Assembly (NCBI RefSeq): GCF_011397635.1 | Contig: NC_064770.1 | Location: 4,049,826 to 4,113,825, forward strand | From: Epinephelus fuscoguttatus | Lineage: Eukaryota > Chordata > Actinopteri > Perciformes > Serranidae | Direction of reading: 5' to 3' | Length of the DNA: 64,000 nt | Shown here: positions 11,922-25,085 of the stretch, piece by piece | Layout: every line of letters starts with the position of its first letter | Numbering within the stretch: position 1 is the first letter of the stretch | Notes under the pieces: model-generated | Databases searched by the model: none | What the model was told of the DNA's origin: nothing | What the model saw: only the letters and a program-made list of their open reading frames with translations | Program-made: the position numbers and the translations under genes

Positions 11922-13218
11922 CAAGACAGAGAGGAAGAAGTGTAGGAGGAAGAGAGGAGGAGAGGAGGAAAGACTGGAAGAGAGGAGTTCAGTTCTGCTC
12001 ATCTACCTTTTTGCCTTCCTCCTTTTGCCCATCTCTTGTATAATTGGAACAGTTGGATGGAGATCAGTCTACTCTATGACCATATAAGAAGACATTCCAG
12101 CAAACACTCTGGGATCAAACACCCACTGTCTGTAGTATTACTTTCAGCTTAGGCCTTGATAGCGGCAGGGCAGCTGCTTTACATAGGAATTTAAGAGAGA
12201 TAAAGAAAGAGACACATTCTTAAAGTCTCAGAGGAGCTATGTGTAGCATTTAGCATTTCCTAAAGTTTAGACCACATATCCCATGAGTCCAACCTCAGCC
12301 TACAAAGAGGGCCTTGCTCCATTTTTTGAAAAGCAAGGAGAAATATAAAAGGTGTCAGTAACAGCAAATATTTATTTTAATGTGACACAGTATGCTAATG
12401 TTAAGTTGTGTCACCATCAATTCCTGAACAGTTTCATTTCTATGCTGGAAAGTAATGTAACATAATTTACAGTTTGTGTAAGATGCAGCTTTGTGGCTAG
12501 CAGAGGTAAGTATTCTCACATCAAAATAATCATGGCTATGACTTGTTAGTGTTGAAATGCTACACATAGCACGTTCCTGCTTTGCTCTTTTACCTGGGAC
12601 ACTGATGAAGCACAGAGCAGTGAGATAATATACACATCCCAGTTAGTACAATAGCGGGGAGATCTACATCATAGATCACTGTGGTACAGTACCACTTAGT
12701 CAGAGCATGTGTTCACATGCTAGTCAGTTACACATTGAAAATCCACATTGAAGTAAAGGTGTGCTATTGCCATACACCAGACAGCTCGGAGCACTGATAT
12801 ACTTCCTTTTAGCTACGTGTTTGTGTAAGCATGATGGTTCTTTTGGCATGTTGTTTGTATGCATCCTCAGAAATGACCGTTGCACATTCCCCAAGATGTA
12901 GCTAAGCTAAGAGAATCTAATAGAGGTATTCTTTGCTATTTCTGCAATGGCCTTGACATTCAAAAAAATAGTAAACTTGTGGAGTATCGCCTGGGTCTGG
13001 GTAGCAGAACTCTAGGCCCAGGTTTGGACTTAGGTTGGATTTGGTTATTTTAAAATGTGCCAATTAACTGAATTCATTTTTGTCACACAGTAGATACTGT
13101 ATGCAAGACAAAGAGTGCAGCAATGTGTTGCATTAGTTTGGCAAGGTAAGGATCAGTTCATAGCTTGGGTCAAATTTGGCAGTACCAGTTGGTCTCTGTC
13201 GGGTTGGGACTTGAAAAG
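11922..13218 (+). other. Presumed nbr1 3' UTR start and 3' flank
   Basis: It follows the nbr1 stop codon. It begins purine-rich and then becomes AT-rich. There is no second coding frame. The true poly(A) site was not identified; a clean AATAAA does not occur close to the stop. Confidence 0.4.
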
Positions 13219-13966
13219 CCTGTTTACACCTGGTATCAGCATGTGTTTCAGCGATTTGAACACACGTGAACAACCAAGACACATTGCTTTTCACACGTGT
13301 TTATAATGCGTCTCCAGCTGACCACTTGTGTTCAGATTTCGTTACTTCCTACGACACTTCTGCTAGAAGGTCAAACGGCCCTGTGCACAGTTACTATATC
13401 CACACTCTTGCTAACTGCTCATTAGCATTCTCACTAGTCACCTTAGTGGTTGTGAAGGTACAGCTGGACATACCGCTATCAGCAGAATTCAAGATATCTC
13501 CTTCCACTGGGCAAATTGATGGATGGTCATGCAAAAATTCATTCAACTGGTCCTTAAATTGACAAGTTAGAGAGTGTTAGCATGTTGACACCAGAACAGC
13601 CACCACGTCGTGCCCTGATGATGTAGTCTGAACGGCTAACCATGACATTCTTACCCTAACCAGTCCCACTCTTCAGGCCTAAACCTAACCAACCCAACCA
13701 ATGAAGGCAACAAGGAGTACTAACTAATCAGAGAGAGATAGTGTGGTTGGCAATGCCTTTGCTTTCTGAGGAAACGCATATTCGTGTAGGGGATGCATCA
13801 GATGCATTAGCGTTTACACTAGAAAAGATTTGTAGTAAAATGCATCCCAGAGTGGTTTGAGTGATCTGATCACAGTGCATCCTGGTGGTTGTTTACACCT
13901 GTATTTAGTGCTGTCCACTTGTGATCGGATCACCCAAGATGCATGTCAATACCAGGTATAAACAGG
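13219..13966. mobile_element. Non-autonomous DNA transposon with terminal inverted repeats
   Basis: The left end 'cctgtttacacctggtat' and the right end 'ataccaggtataaacagg' are near-perfect inverted complements. Sub-terminal 'gatcggatcac'/'gtgatctgatcac' motifs occur near the right end. The size is 748 bp with no transposase. The target duplication is not clear. Confidence 0.8.
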
Positions 13967-16900
13967 TAAACTAATGCAGGTATGAGTCGGATTTAGATCT
14001 CCGCGTTAGGCTTGTGAGGTACTACTCAATGTTCCCCCTTGAGGATATTCTTTTTAATCATCTAGGCTAGGGTTGGGGGACAATAGAATATACACGATGA
14101 GTTGATAAATTTAACAGAGGGAACTGTATGTCTCCTGTTGTGCCAGGCTTGTTTTTGCAGGCAGTGTTGCAAATCAATGAGCTGGACTATTTAGTGACAG
14201 TATTATACCCCTTTGCCACCAAAATTAGAACATGTACGCAGGTTTTTTTCTAATGAAATAGACGACAGACTCTATTGCCAGTTGACCAGAGCTATATATA
14301 TGACTCTGCAGCAGACAAGCATGCCTTTCTTTTAGTGGTGTGTTACATTTCACATCATGGGCAGGTTGGAAAACAGGTTAGTAAACTGTAGAAAGCAGCA
14401 AGGAGGCCTGTGAAAACTCTACGGGGTTAATTCTTTTTAGTTATATTTTACTTATTTGGTGTCTCTTTCAAACTTGGTGCACACTAATTTAGATTGATGT
14501 TTGAGCACTGCTTGGACAGAGATGGGCAGTATTTTGTGGTGGCACGTCATTGCATCTCACCAGTAATGGTGCTAAAATTAGGATGTTCACCCAAGTGTTG
14601 AATTTCCATCAGTGCTGATTGGAGCCAGAACCGATAAATACCCATGACTGCAGAGTAATTTGATCTGTGTGTAAATGGCAATTGTAACCTTTCCTGTTAC
14701 ATACAAAAGTCAGATGCTGGCTGGTGTTAATGTTTTTTGTGCAGTGGGAAAGGGGATTTAGATTTTTGCGTGATGTGACTTTTGATTATGTGAGCAGTTA
14801 GAAAATACCTTCATTTGTCATGTATTAAGTTATTAGATCGGCCCAAATCAGACATTCCAATCTGGTTATTTTATCCTTAAACAATTTGTCAATTGATTTT
14901 CCAGAAATGTTATTGGAAAATTCACCTACTCATGAAGTATATCTATATTATGATGTAGAATTATATTTACCCCTGGTATTGTACGCAGGCAAGTATGTGA
15001 TTAATTCTACCTTATTTGTGTTGGAGACATTTGTCTATACATTCATGTTGGTAAAAAGCAAGTATATCATGATCCTCAGAGCCTGGTACAAAGTGATCCT
15101 CTGTGCTCTTTTAGGTTCAAGTATTGTAGAGTATGGCTGCATTCTTCTTAATATGATCATTTTATAAATTATGCCTATATCACTGGAGGGTTTTCACACA
15201 CCTCTAACTGTACTGTATGCATAATCTACTGACAATGAGTAGATGACTACTGAAAGTAGAAAAAAACATTCCCCAATGAACTTTGGATTTGGAGAGAGTG
15301 TTTGCGCTTAAAAGCTTACAGGACACAGGGACCATTCAGTCAACATCAACTGTTTTTCTCCAGTATTGACTTTGCCCTCTTACACACATTCCCTGGACCT
15401 GTTTATTGTCTTAAACATGTTAGCTAGCTCTCACAGTAAAGATCCTCTGTTTTCCATGAATCTCCTGGTCAGAGTAAAGGTCTCAGAATGCTTCAAAGGA
15501 GCTAGTTTGTACAATCTGTTGTCCTACTCATTCTGAATGGCCATACTTAAAGGCAGGGTGAAAAGTCTGGTCTCAGAGTCTCCTTCAAGTCTAGTGCTTA
15601 GGAAGCAGGATGACATCAGCAGAATTTTCTGAATAAGTTACCTGTCAGTCAGTATGACTTCATCTACAGCTTTTGGTTAATTTGTACCAAGCCAGTTCAT
15701 AAAACATGAAACAGACCAGAAATAAGAGCTCCAGTAGGTCTGTTTTCCCCCTTGGTACAGACTATAGATTGAAATAAAATAATGGACATAGCCTCCATTT
15801 CGTCACCCATTGATTTGTGCACTCCAGTTTTGAAGCCTCGAGTCAGGCATTTTGACCATCGCGATCTTAGTTTTTTGGAGCCAAAAGTGACAATACTTTG
15901 ACAAGGGGTGGAGCCTACTTTAACGTTAGCTGCTAACTTGGTTAGCGCAGTGCATTTACAGCTACAGTTAACCGTGATAATGCTAATGCTAAATTTTACC
16001 AGCAAAAAACAGGATTCAAACCATTCAACCAATTGTTTTTACCAGAAGAATCGAATATCCAACTCCTTAAAGGGTCTTTTAGTACAACAAAATGCTGAAC
16101 AAGACTTTTTTTTAGGTGATGAAATGTTACTTTCATGAACCGAAAACACAGTTAAATAGCGACAGCTACGGCTACAACTATCCTTTGTGAATCTGGGGTT
16201 ACACCATGGAGACATTTCTAACCAGCATTATCATTGTGATAGCAACTTTTCAATGGATGGCACCCACTTGTCACTGAAAGCAGCCACGCCCTTAATTATG
16301 CCTAACTTTAAGCCTTAATTACATTTTCAAAGGTGAGTTAAATAAAGACTTATCTGCGTGTAGTTGTCATGCATGGGAAATTTAGCTAGAGAGACCAAAC
16401 CTGTTTTTTGTACCAGGCTGTAAACATGTTTATTTCTGCTGTTAAGTTGGGCATTTTAATATGAGGGCCTATGGAGAGTGACTCGCTTTTGGAGCCAACC
16501 TCAAGTGGCCATTCAAGGAACTGCAGTTTCGGGTATTTCCATGTTGGCTTAATTTTTCAGCCCTGAAGTTTGTCACTTGGTCCAAACCAAATAAACCAAA
16601 CCACAGTAATGAAAGCAATCCTAGATGATGTAACAAACTCTTCCTTTGAAGTGTACTGAGGTTAAAAAAATTTGAAAATGAAGACTCTCCCTGGATTTTG
16701 TTCACTGTATTTCTCTTTTAACATCACGTGTGACACAGATCTTTACAAATCAGTCAGAGAGAAATGGCTGCTTTAAAGTGACTGTATTTATCTGAGTCAG
16801 ATGGGGTGATGACCTCAGATAGGATCCAGCTACGCTGAGTTGAATCCACTCAGCAAAGCTCACGTGTCCTTATATGATTTTGTACACCTGTCATCTGTCT

Positions 16901-18379
16901 TGTGCTTCTTTAAAGTGATCTGGTGTGGGGGCTAATACTCCTAATGGACATGTGCTTCTTTTGGTAGAGTATGTACAGTTACAGTGAGGTCATTCCATCT
17001 TAAACTGGAATCAAACAGTGTGTAACAATGTGAAAATGTGTTTTTTTTTCCCTTCACATATGTATGAATATATACAAAAGCTCCTAGTTGGAAGCAATGA
17101 CTATCAGTTGACTTTATTAGTTTAAGTTAAGATTGTTTAAGATGCTTTAGCTTCGAATGCTTGAAGACTGTTTGGTGATGATGTTGTACTTATAGGCTTA
17201 CTGTGTGGTGGTTGAATTTGCTCTGCTGTATGTGTGTGTTAGTGTTTTTCCTTTGGAAAAAAAAAGTTACCAGATTGATTGAGGATCGTCTTTCTGTTTG
17301 CCATTAGGGCAAAGACTTGAAGGACTTAGGTTTGGAGTTGAAGACATGATTTAAAAAAACAGTACTTGTAGGATTATGATTAATTTTGTGTATATGTAAT
17401 ACATAAATGAGTGGTCCAAAAAATATGTTAATTCTGCATTTTATTTTTTTTTTTATTATTTTTTTTTTTTTTTGCCAGGCTGCAAAGTCAAATAAAAGTC
17501 ACTGTAATCCATAGACACAAATTCTACAATGAAGTTTAAAGGAATAATTTGATCATTTGTTAAAGTTGCTCATTTGCTTTCCTGCCAAGAGTTACGTGAG
17601 CATCAGGAACAATGAAAAAATACCTATCCCTAATTTGATCATGTCTTGGTGACAAGTGTTTTAAAAGGAAATATGGCAATGACACATTTTATATGTTTGT
17701 TGTTTTTGGTTTTTTTTCCGTTTTGTTGTTTGCTTTTTGGAGGTGTCCTTTTAGTTAATCTCCTGCTACATATACACAGTTCCTGTAGTAAACTCATATC
17801 CATCATAGTTTACACGAACTTCTCATCATGTATTCCAGGATTTAGTGTACATTTTGTATCATCTACACTCAACCGAATCTCGCCACAGTCCCTTTAAAAG
17901 ACATACTGTTCCCCTGTGCATAATCAATGAAACCCTGCTGCACATGTCTAATCCAAACTCCTACATGGTGAGATGGAACCTGGCTGAAATGTGCACTCAA
18001 TGAAGGTGGAGTGTTTCACATACTATACTGTATGTCATTTTGCTTTAAACTGACATGTATGTGTTCCATAAGGGACAGTCAGGTGAAATATTTTCATATC
18101 GGGGTATGAATACAAGTGAAGTATTTATAGAGGAAGAGAAAAGCTGGGTAGTTTGAGCTTTTTTTCTGTGTTGCACTTTATGAACATGGTTATGATGTAT
18201 AAATAGTCTGTCTCCAATTAAAGTCATTACACTAATGAGGGATTCCTGAGTCATTTTCCTTTGTAGTGGTATGAAGACATAACACTGTCTGCTAAAGGAC
18301 AAGCATGGTTCTCAATAGGAAGCACAGTCCCAATGAGGACATGGGGTCGCCAGCTTTACATACTGTGTAACACTCAGTC
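13967..18379. other. Intergenic region with dispersed repeat and poly-T
   Basis: No gene was recognised. About 15690-16540 resembles, in inverted orientation, the sequence at 61860-62640 (shared 'gtaaacatgtttatttctgct' region and 'ggagcca' motifs), so it is an interspersed repeat. A poly-T tract lies at about 17447-17473. An AATAAA at 17491-17496 is one possible distal polyadenylation signal for nbr1, but this would need a 3' UTR of about 5.6 kb and is weakly supported. Confidence 0.45.
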
Positions 18380-18945
18380 CAGTTGCCAGAAGAGCATGTT
18401 GGCATTGTACATTTCTGCAAACCACGAATATGTTACATGTGTATGTTTCATATGTATCATATCAATGTTTCTAAAGTAACATAGTATATGAGCTGACTTT
18501 GTCATCTGGAGGTTATGGGAATGGTGGATGAAGTGACATCTAGACGAGACACCTGTCAAGTCGCAAACCACTATTGAAGGCCAACAAATTATAATACTGG
18601 TTGTGATTTAAGGAGGCATTGCTGTGTTTCCAGCAGCTTTTAATGCACCAAAAATGGGTGTTTAGTAGCAACCCATTGCCATTTTTCCAGCAGGGATAGT
18701 GCCACAAAAATGTTTTTCTTTTTACTGAGACATCACTGCTTTTCCAGTAGGGATTGTGTCCCCAAAACTGGGTATTTGAAGCCAAATAATGATCTTTTCC
18801 TTACCATAACCAAGTGGTTTTTGTGCCTAAACCTAATCATGTTACCAGAGAACTGTTGAAATGCGAAGTTCAGACGTATTCACTACATAACTTAACTTGG
18901 TTTGCAGAAACGTATAGAATCCCAATGTTTTTGTTCTGGCGTCTG
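18380..18945. mobile_element. Repeat family B, complete short copy
   Basis: The ends are inverted complements over about 45 bp: left 'gccagaagagcatgttggca' continuing to 'tttctgcaaacca', right 'tggtttgcagaaacgtatag' continuing to 'ttgttctggc'. The interior has about three degraded units of the motif 'tttccagcag...gtgccacaaaaa', the same minisatellite that is expanded at 48146-48960 but in opposite orientation. There is no coding capacity. Confidence 0.8.
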
Positions 18946-20824
18946 AGTTGTAAGACTTAATGTTGCATCTGATTCAAGAAATTTTGAAATATTTCTAACT
19001 GGATAATAAATCCTTTTTTATTATCCACTATCAGGCCAAAAGTATGTAGACACCCTTGTCTATATACTGTAGTGCGCTTTTGCTCTGGGGCTTAACAGTA
19101 GAAAATTGTCCATTTAATCCCAGCCCATATTGCAAGGATAAAACATGCAAAAGAATAACAATTTGAGGTAGCACTCAGTGGCATCACAGACATAACTCTC
19201 AGGGGCCCTAACATGGGAAGGGCTTTAAGAAGCCTGGAATTAAAAGTTTGTTTTTATTTTCAGCTTTTAAAATTCATCTTATGAATGTCATATGAAACTA
19301 GTTGTATAAACAGTTCATTACAAATTATTCCAATAACCACGAAAGTTGCAAAGATGCAGTCGGTATTTTTAGAATGCCAAAAAAAGGTGACATATTTTTA
19401 TTCCAAGGGGAAAATCAAAGCATATACTACCACGCTGAAGAGTTGCTGTGTAGCTTTGTGCACGTCAAACAAATTTAAAAATCCAGAGTTAAAAGGTATT
19501 TCTCAACCTGTTACTTACTTTCCCATGTTTAAGTGTTTATGTGATTAATGGAAACAACATTTTTTGACACTGGTCCAGTACTGAGCAGTCAGGCTGCAAT
19601 GTAAAACACAAGTGCCCGTTTTTGCCACAGACATGCTAAGATTAATGTCTGACAAGATTGTGGAAAGGATCCATACAGAAACAAACCTTTTTGTTGAAGA
19701 GAAAGATCCTTTTTGTTTAAAGAGAAACAGTCCCATAATCACTAATCACTATCGCAACACACCAGACATCTAAATAAACAGTAATTTTATCATTGTAACA
19801 CATGCTTCATTCAAAGTCGATAGAAACAAAATAAAACTCACAGAAACCATCCTAGTTTGTTTTTCTGTTTATCTGTTTTGATTCTCACAGTTAGATGTGA
19901 AAATTTGCTGGCTCTATTCACACTACAGTTACTGTTTATTTACACAGTGTCTGGTGGGTTTGGCGATAGTGATTTTGCGGCTGTTTCTGGATAAACACAA
20001 GGGATCTAGTGCTTTATCCAAACAGTATTAAATTGTTTAGCCACTAGAAAAAGTTGAGAGCCTCCAAGGACCTGTAGTTGTTCGGGGTTTGCAATTCCCT
20101 GCGTGATAACATTACAGCACATCGTCAAAATGTAGGCTAATGGTGTTTAGTATGACAGTGCTCTACTGTCTTGAAACATGTACAGAATTCAGTAAAACAG
20201 GATGCTAGTCTATTACACCATAGAGTCATAGGGTACTGACATTAGGGTAAATTTACAAGGAAAAAAAGTTGTAGCCTGTCTTTTATACAGAATCTTTTAC
20301 CGCAATTTGACGCTTTAATCTTCTTTCTATCTCTCCAACAGGCAGGCATAGGACCTTTCTTAGCACTGGCTGAGTCCATCTGCACATGTCCAGATTTAAA
20401 ACAAAATGACTGAAATCAAATTAACATGTACACATCGACAACAGTCAGGTGCGCCGTGCTGTCCAAGGTGCTGAGTGTGTCTGGAGCAGAGCAGGTCTCT
20501 GTCTCCCCGTGCGCAGTAGTGTGAATATTTATATATATTTAGAAAACATGTCTCTCATTGTTTAATAGCAGCAAAACAATAAGGCTTCATTCATCAAAGA
20601 CAGAAACTCGCTCTCTCTCCTTCTCTCCCTCTTTTTTCTCTGGCCCAGGTGTGTGGCTGCAGGAGCAAACCGTTTAGGTTTCTTTTGTTTTACCAGCAGT
20701 GAGATCATAACTTTAAAAAATGATTGAATAAAAAGTAACCAAAGAAAATTTGTAATACTGAATATTTCATTTGTTCATTTGTTTACAAGGTATTTTGAAT
20801 TTTGAAACCTGTTTTATTGACCTG

Positions 20825-20827
<3 letters not shown>
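18946..20827. other. Intergenic; degraded repeat related to the 25.1-25.9 kb element
   Basis: About 19510-20040 shares blocks with the TTAA-flanked element at 25086-25926: 'atggaaacaacatttttt'-like, 'gacaagattgtggaa'-like and 'ggcgatagtgattttg'-like segments. It is a truncated relative. The rest is unremarkable AT-rich sequence without genes. Confidence 0.5.

Positions 20828-20857
<30 letters not shown>
20828..20857. repeat. (TA)n microsatellite
   Basis: A pure AT dinucleotide run of about 15 units. It produces a spurious Ile-Tyr frame. Confidence 0.95.
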
Positions 20858-20860
<3 letters not shown>

Positions 20861-22650
20861 GACTTTAAACATTTATCTCAGCATTGCAAGTTATTGATAA
20901 CAAGAGAGTCAAGACTCAAGCCAGCAGCAGCCACATGTAGAAAAGTGGATATACAGTGAATGTCTATACTTATGAGAAATGGCTTAACAACTAAACATTT
21001 CCTGCAATTAAACTGGTAAACTGGTTTATAAACAGTGTGTTGCGCACCTCACAACCGTGCATAATAGTCACGGGTAATGACCGCTCCTCGTCTGCACGTC
21101 TTTCATGTTTGTCTCACTGACAGGTGGAGAGCCTACAGACAGGTACCCATTGCTCCGCCACTGACTGCTCTTGTTCTGTCCTCTCCCTCTTCTTTCTCTC
21201 CTGTCCTCTCTATCACTAAACTCTGAGCTTAATCATTAGCTTTTAGCTTAGCAGCACTCGTAATTGAGTAGGCTTTTGAACAATGCAGGAGAAATGTTGT
21301 AGACAGTTTATATTATCAGCCTGGGCCTGGGGCTTGTTGTAACAGTAAATGGGATGTGTTGTAACTTGTGTAAGTTAAACTGTTTCTGTGTGAGTGAACA
21401 TCTTACCCTGCGATGCGCGATGTGGGCAGCGGTTCCAGCCACTGCTACTGCTGCCAAGCAGCCCCGCCCGTTAGAAAGAGTGTGGGATATACCACTACTA
21501 GGAATGGGAGGGGGGGACTAAATCTTTTAAGATTTAAATAGCACATTATTGCGCAATTATAATGAGCACCGCTTACATTGTGCTTTCAATAAATACTACT
21601 GCACTGTTCAAAAATTATTGTGTCTCAAATTATTCTAGGGGGGTACAGCTTTGCTGCAGGGGGGTCATGTCCCCCCTGTCCCCCCCGGGATTTCCGCCCC
21701 TGGGCTGGGGGAAAGGACTGTTTTCCTCCTTGCTGACCACGCCCCCCAACTATGATCACACACCGACTGTATCTTTGTTGTTGATTTATTAATTTTGAGA
21801 ACAGATGTATTAAAAGTGGAGGTGGGGGGAGGGGTGTGCACTTACATTCATGTGCACGGGGTCCCAGTATTTGTGCCACCCCCCATGGGAGCACTACCAT
21901 CACCTCACAGTTCATATGCTGTCAAAGGCCAATTAAGACAGAAGGAAAATGCTGAATAACAGCTTAGCTCAGCTTCCAAAAATAGCCAGGATAGGACCGG
22001 AACTATGGTTGATTTTCACTTCAAAATAAAACTGGAATGACATTTGGCAGTGTCATGTTAGCACAGCCAGTGATACTTAACCTGGCTCAGTGAATTTTAT
22101 TTTGATGTTTTGTTGCTTCACTGCGCCAAAACAGAAAAAAATGCCAATATGTTATTGAGGGCAAAATGAAAAATGAACTGATATCAGCTGGTACCTGCTG
22201 CAGAAACAATGCTCCCACTTAGTGTTTGGGGGTTTTGGGGGTGGGAGAGGCATTAAAATAAGAGTTTCAGCAGTGGTGGAAGAAGTTTTCAGATCCTTCA
22301 GTAAAGTAAAAGTAAAATTCCTGCACTGAAAATTTTACCCAGGTATGTACCTATAGTAAGGACAATGAAGTCTTGTAACTAAAAGCACTTAATGCAGAAA
22401 AATGCCCTGTGAGTGCTTTATATTATTACATATTACATCATTAAATTATTGTTATTCATGCATTTGTATACATAAAATAATAAAAGCAGGATTTCACTGT
22501 AGCTGGTTGATGTGGAGTACAATTTTTTATCATTTTCTTTGGGACTGCAACTGATCAATATTTTCAGTATGGACTTGATTGATATTCAACTTGCTGACTG
22601 TTTTTTCCCATTTATCAATTGATTGTTTGATTTGTAAAAATAGTGAATAG
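20858..22650. other. Intergenic, no gene seen
   Basis: It contains a G/C-rich patch at about 21505-21720 with several runs of six or more C or G. No exon with homology was recognised. Confidence 0.5.
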
Positions 22651-22842
22651 CAGGGCATCAGTGGCTTAGTGGTAGAGCAGGCGCCCCATGTACAAGGCTG
22701 TTGCTGCAGCAGCTCGGGTTCGACTCCAGCTTGTGTCCCTTTGCTGCATGTCCCGCCCTCTCTCTCTCTCTCTCTCTCACCCACTTTCACACTTGTCTGT
22801 CCTATCCATTAAAGGCTAAAAATACCCAAAAAAATCTTTAAA
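22651..22842 (+). mobile_element. tRNA-derived SINE with perfect target-site duplication
   Basis: The 5' head has RNA polymerase III promoter-like boxes: A box 'tggcttagtggtagagcag' at about 22662 and B box 'gggttcgactcc' at about 22717. It is followed by a (TC)n tract and an A-rich tail. It is flanked by an identical 15-bp repeat (aaaaatagtgaatag) at 22636-22650 and 22843-22857. That is diagnostic of LINE-mediated retroposition and indicates a fairly young insertion. A second copy lies on the other strand at about 26345-26530. Confidence 0.93.
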
Positions 22843-22857
22843 AAAAATAGTGAATAG

Positions 22858-23834
22858 TGAGAAATGCCACCACAATTACCCAAAGTGATACCTTCACAAT
22901 GTTTATTTTGTCAAACCACCAGTTCAACCATGAAAATTATCCAGAATATATTAAAAGACTTAAAATAATTAAAGGAAAAAGCAGCAGATCTTCACATTTA
23001 AAGCTGGAACCCAGAATTATTTTTACATGAAAAATGAAATGACAAAAAATAAGTGTTGCCAGTTTATTTTATGTCCCCAGACTAATTGATAAACGGACCA
23101 GTCCAATCATTTCAGCTATGTTTTAATGTTGGTTTCATTTAAATATATATATATATATAAATCATATTTTATAAACTTTGCAACTTGTAAATAAAGCTGC
23201 CAAATCATTTTAGTGGGGTAAAAAGTATTTCCCTCTTAAATTGTAACAGAGTAGGTATAGGATGTGGCATGAAAAGAAAATAGTCAAAGTGCAAGTGTAG
23301 GTACCTCAATATTATATTATGTTATATTATATTATATTATATTATATTATATTATATTATATTCATACATCATATGATCTTAATTCCACTACAGAGGAGA
23401 CTTGATGATCATGAAAATTAGGTGAGGAAAAAAGTGGACGTATCAATATCAGCATTGGTTATTGGCCAAATAACATGTTATATATTGGCATAACGGCAAA
23501 AAATGTAATGCTGTGCATCCCTTATTATATAATATGTAAGTATAATATTTGAATAATATGGGCTACACCAATGAGTTTAGGCAAGATTAAGTGATGTCCC
23601 ATGGTGATTTAATATAGAATAGTACATGAGATCTTACCAAAACACACTTCTCATCACTAAATATTGGGTGAACTTTCTGAATCAGTATCCTGCAGATACT
23701 TTGAAGTAATCTCTCAAGACAGATTCTGCTATTTACATTGTAGAGGAAAAGAAAAAAGGAAGATGGATTTTTACCGATGGATTGCCAGATTGACTTTGAA
23801 GTGATATGAAAGTTCTTTACTTTGAAAGTCGTGA
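22858..23834. other. Intergenic with ATATT pentanucleotide array
   Basis: An (ATATT)n-type array occupies about 23309-23363. The rest is AT-rich and without genes. A short (TA) run is at 23144-23158. Confidence 0.6.
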
Positions 23835-24036
23835 CCGGAAGTCTTTGTGTGTTGTGTGCAATTCGCCGCACTTGACTCTGGCTCAGTAGGTCGCAGTGTG
23901 TGACTTCGTGATACTGCCTCCCGCACCACCAAACCTTATCAAACAACAAAAAAAAAAAACATCGTCGATCATCAGCAAGGACCGATCTGAGGACAAGGAC
24001 GCTGTCCACGTCTTACAATAGCAGCTCAGCGGACAG
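23835..24036 (+). promoter_or_regulatory. tmem106a: Probable promoter and non-coding first exon of tmem106a
   Basis: The sequence contains an ETS-type site CCGGAAGT (23835-23842) and several CpGs in otherwise AT-rich DNA. It then runs to a strong splice donor, 'cggacag|gtaagc', ending an exon at 24036. The first coding exon of tmem106a has an acceptor 2 bases before its ATG (30216), so an upstream non-coding exon is required, and this is the best candidate. It is inferred from signals only; a 5' RACE or RNA-seq junction 24036-30216 would confirm it. Confidence 0.5.
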
Positions 24037-25085
24037 GTAAGCTGTCAGCACACTGAAATTACACAACTACTGAGAAACATCTGGAGAGAGGCGCGGAAAT
24101 GAAAGTACGACATACTGTAGAAAGCAAAGATTTTGGTAGAAAGCTGTTGCGATATGTTCCTTACACTGCAGAAAGTAGGCCTAGCCTAAATGTTAACAAC
24201 AAATGTTACAAATCCCAGTTCAGTGAAGGCTACATGATGTGTGGGGAAGTAGTACCAGTACCAGGCAGGCGCAGTTGACAACATACCTGTCCTGTGGGCG
24301 CTTTTCCTTCCTATCATGACGACGGCACGACCCGCCCCGCTTTGCCTTACCTGCCTCTGATTGGCTTACTCTGATATTGTTACTCGAGACAACCTGAGGC
24401 TTTTTGGCCCTTCTCCAGTGGCTCTGTGTGCTTTGACCAAAAAAATATCTGGAAATCAATTACATTTATTTTTAGAATTTTTATTTTTGTTAATTTTTGT
24501 TAAAGGTTGAATGGGATTCTTACATTTTCCCGTTGTAAAAATGTGCAGCCTACACACTCAGTAAAAACATGTTTTTACATTTCGTTAGCTGAAATGTGTT
24601 TCATACGTCAACATTTTTTCCTAATTTTTCCTAATTTTTTGTGAATCTAGCCTAAATGGCAGGGCTAATTTTGAGTCTCCCTAGCAAGGCTAGTTGCGGA
24701 TTCCCAATATAAAACTAAAAAGTCTTGGAGGAAAATCAAGAATGTAGCAGTGCTTTAACAGATTTGTTAACTTTCACCACCAAAGCTGCAATGTTAAAAG
24801 TACCAAGAAATCACAAATAGCTCACTGGAGTGTAACAAATTTGTGGTAAAACATATTAATGATTGCTCATTTAAACTATTAGTAATGATGATAGGCTAAA
24901 GAATTATGGCTAATTCAGACTTAATAGACTGTGTTTCCTTTATTATAAGAAACAAATATGTATTGGGATTCCAGACAGATTTAAAAAAAAAAAAAAAAAA
25001 GGTTCTTTTGATATTAAACATTGCTGACCCCTGCTCTAAAGTATATATAGACTCTTTACCCTAAACCAGGGTTCAGCAGCCTTAA
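24037..25085 (+). other. Presumed tmem106a intron 1, no other feature
   Basis: AT-rich, with a poly-A tract near 24982-24999. No exon or recognisable element. Confidence 0.5.

Noticed and set aside
22651..22735. A functional tRNA gene
   Set aside because: It has A and B boxes but is followed by a CT tract and A-rich tail and flanked by a target-site duplication, so it is a SINE.
23587..24009. 140-codon - strand frame
   Set aside because: It overlaps the antisense of a likely promoter and first exon, has no recognisable domain, and has low-complexity ends; judged a chance frame.
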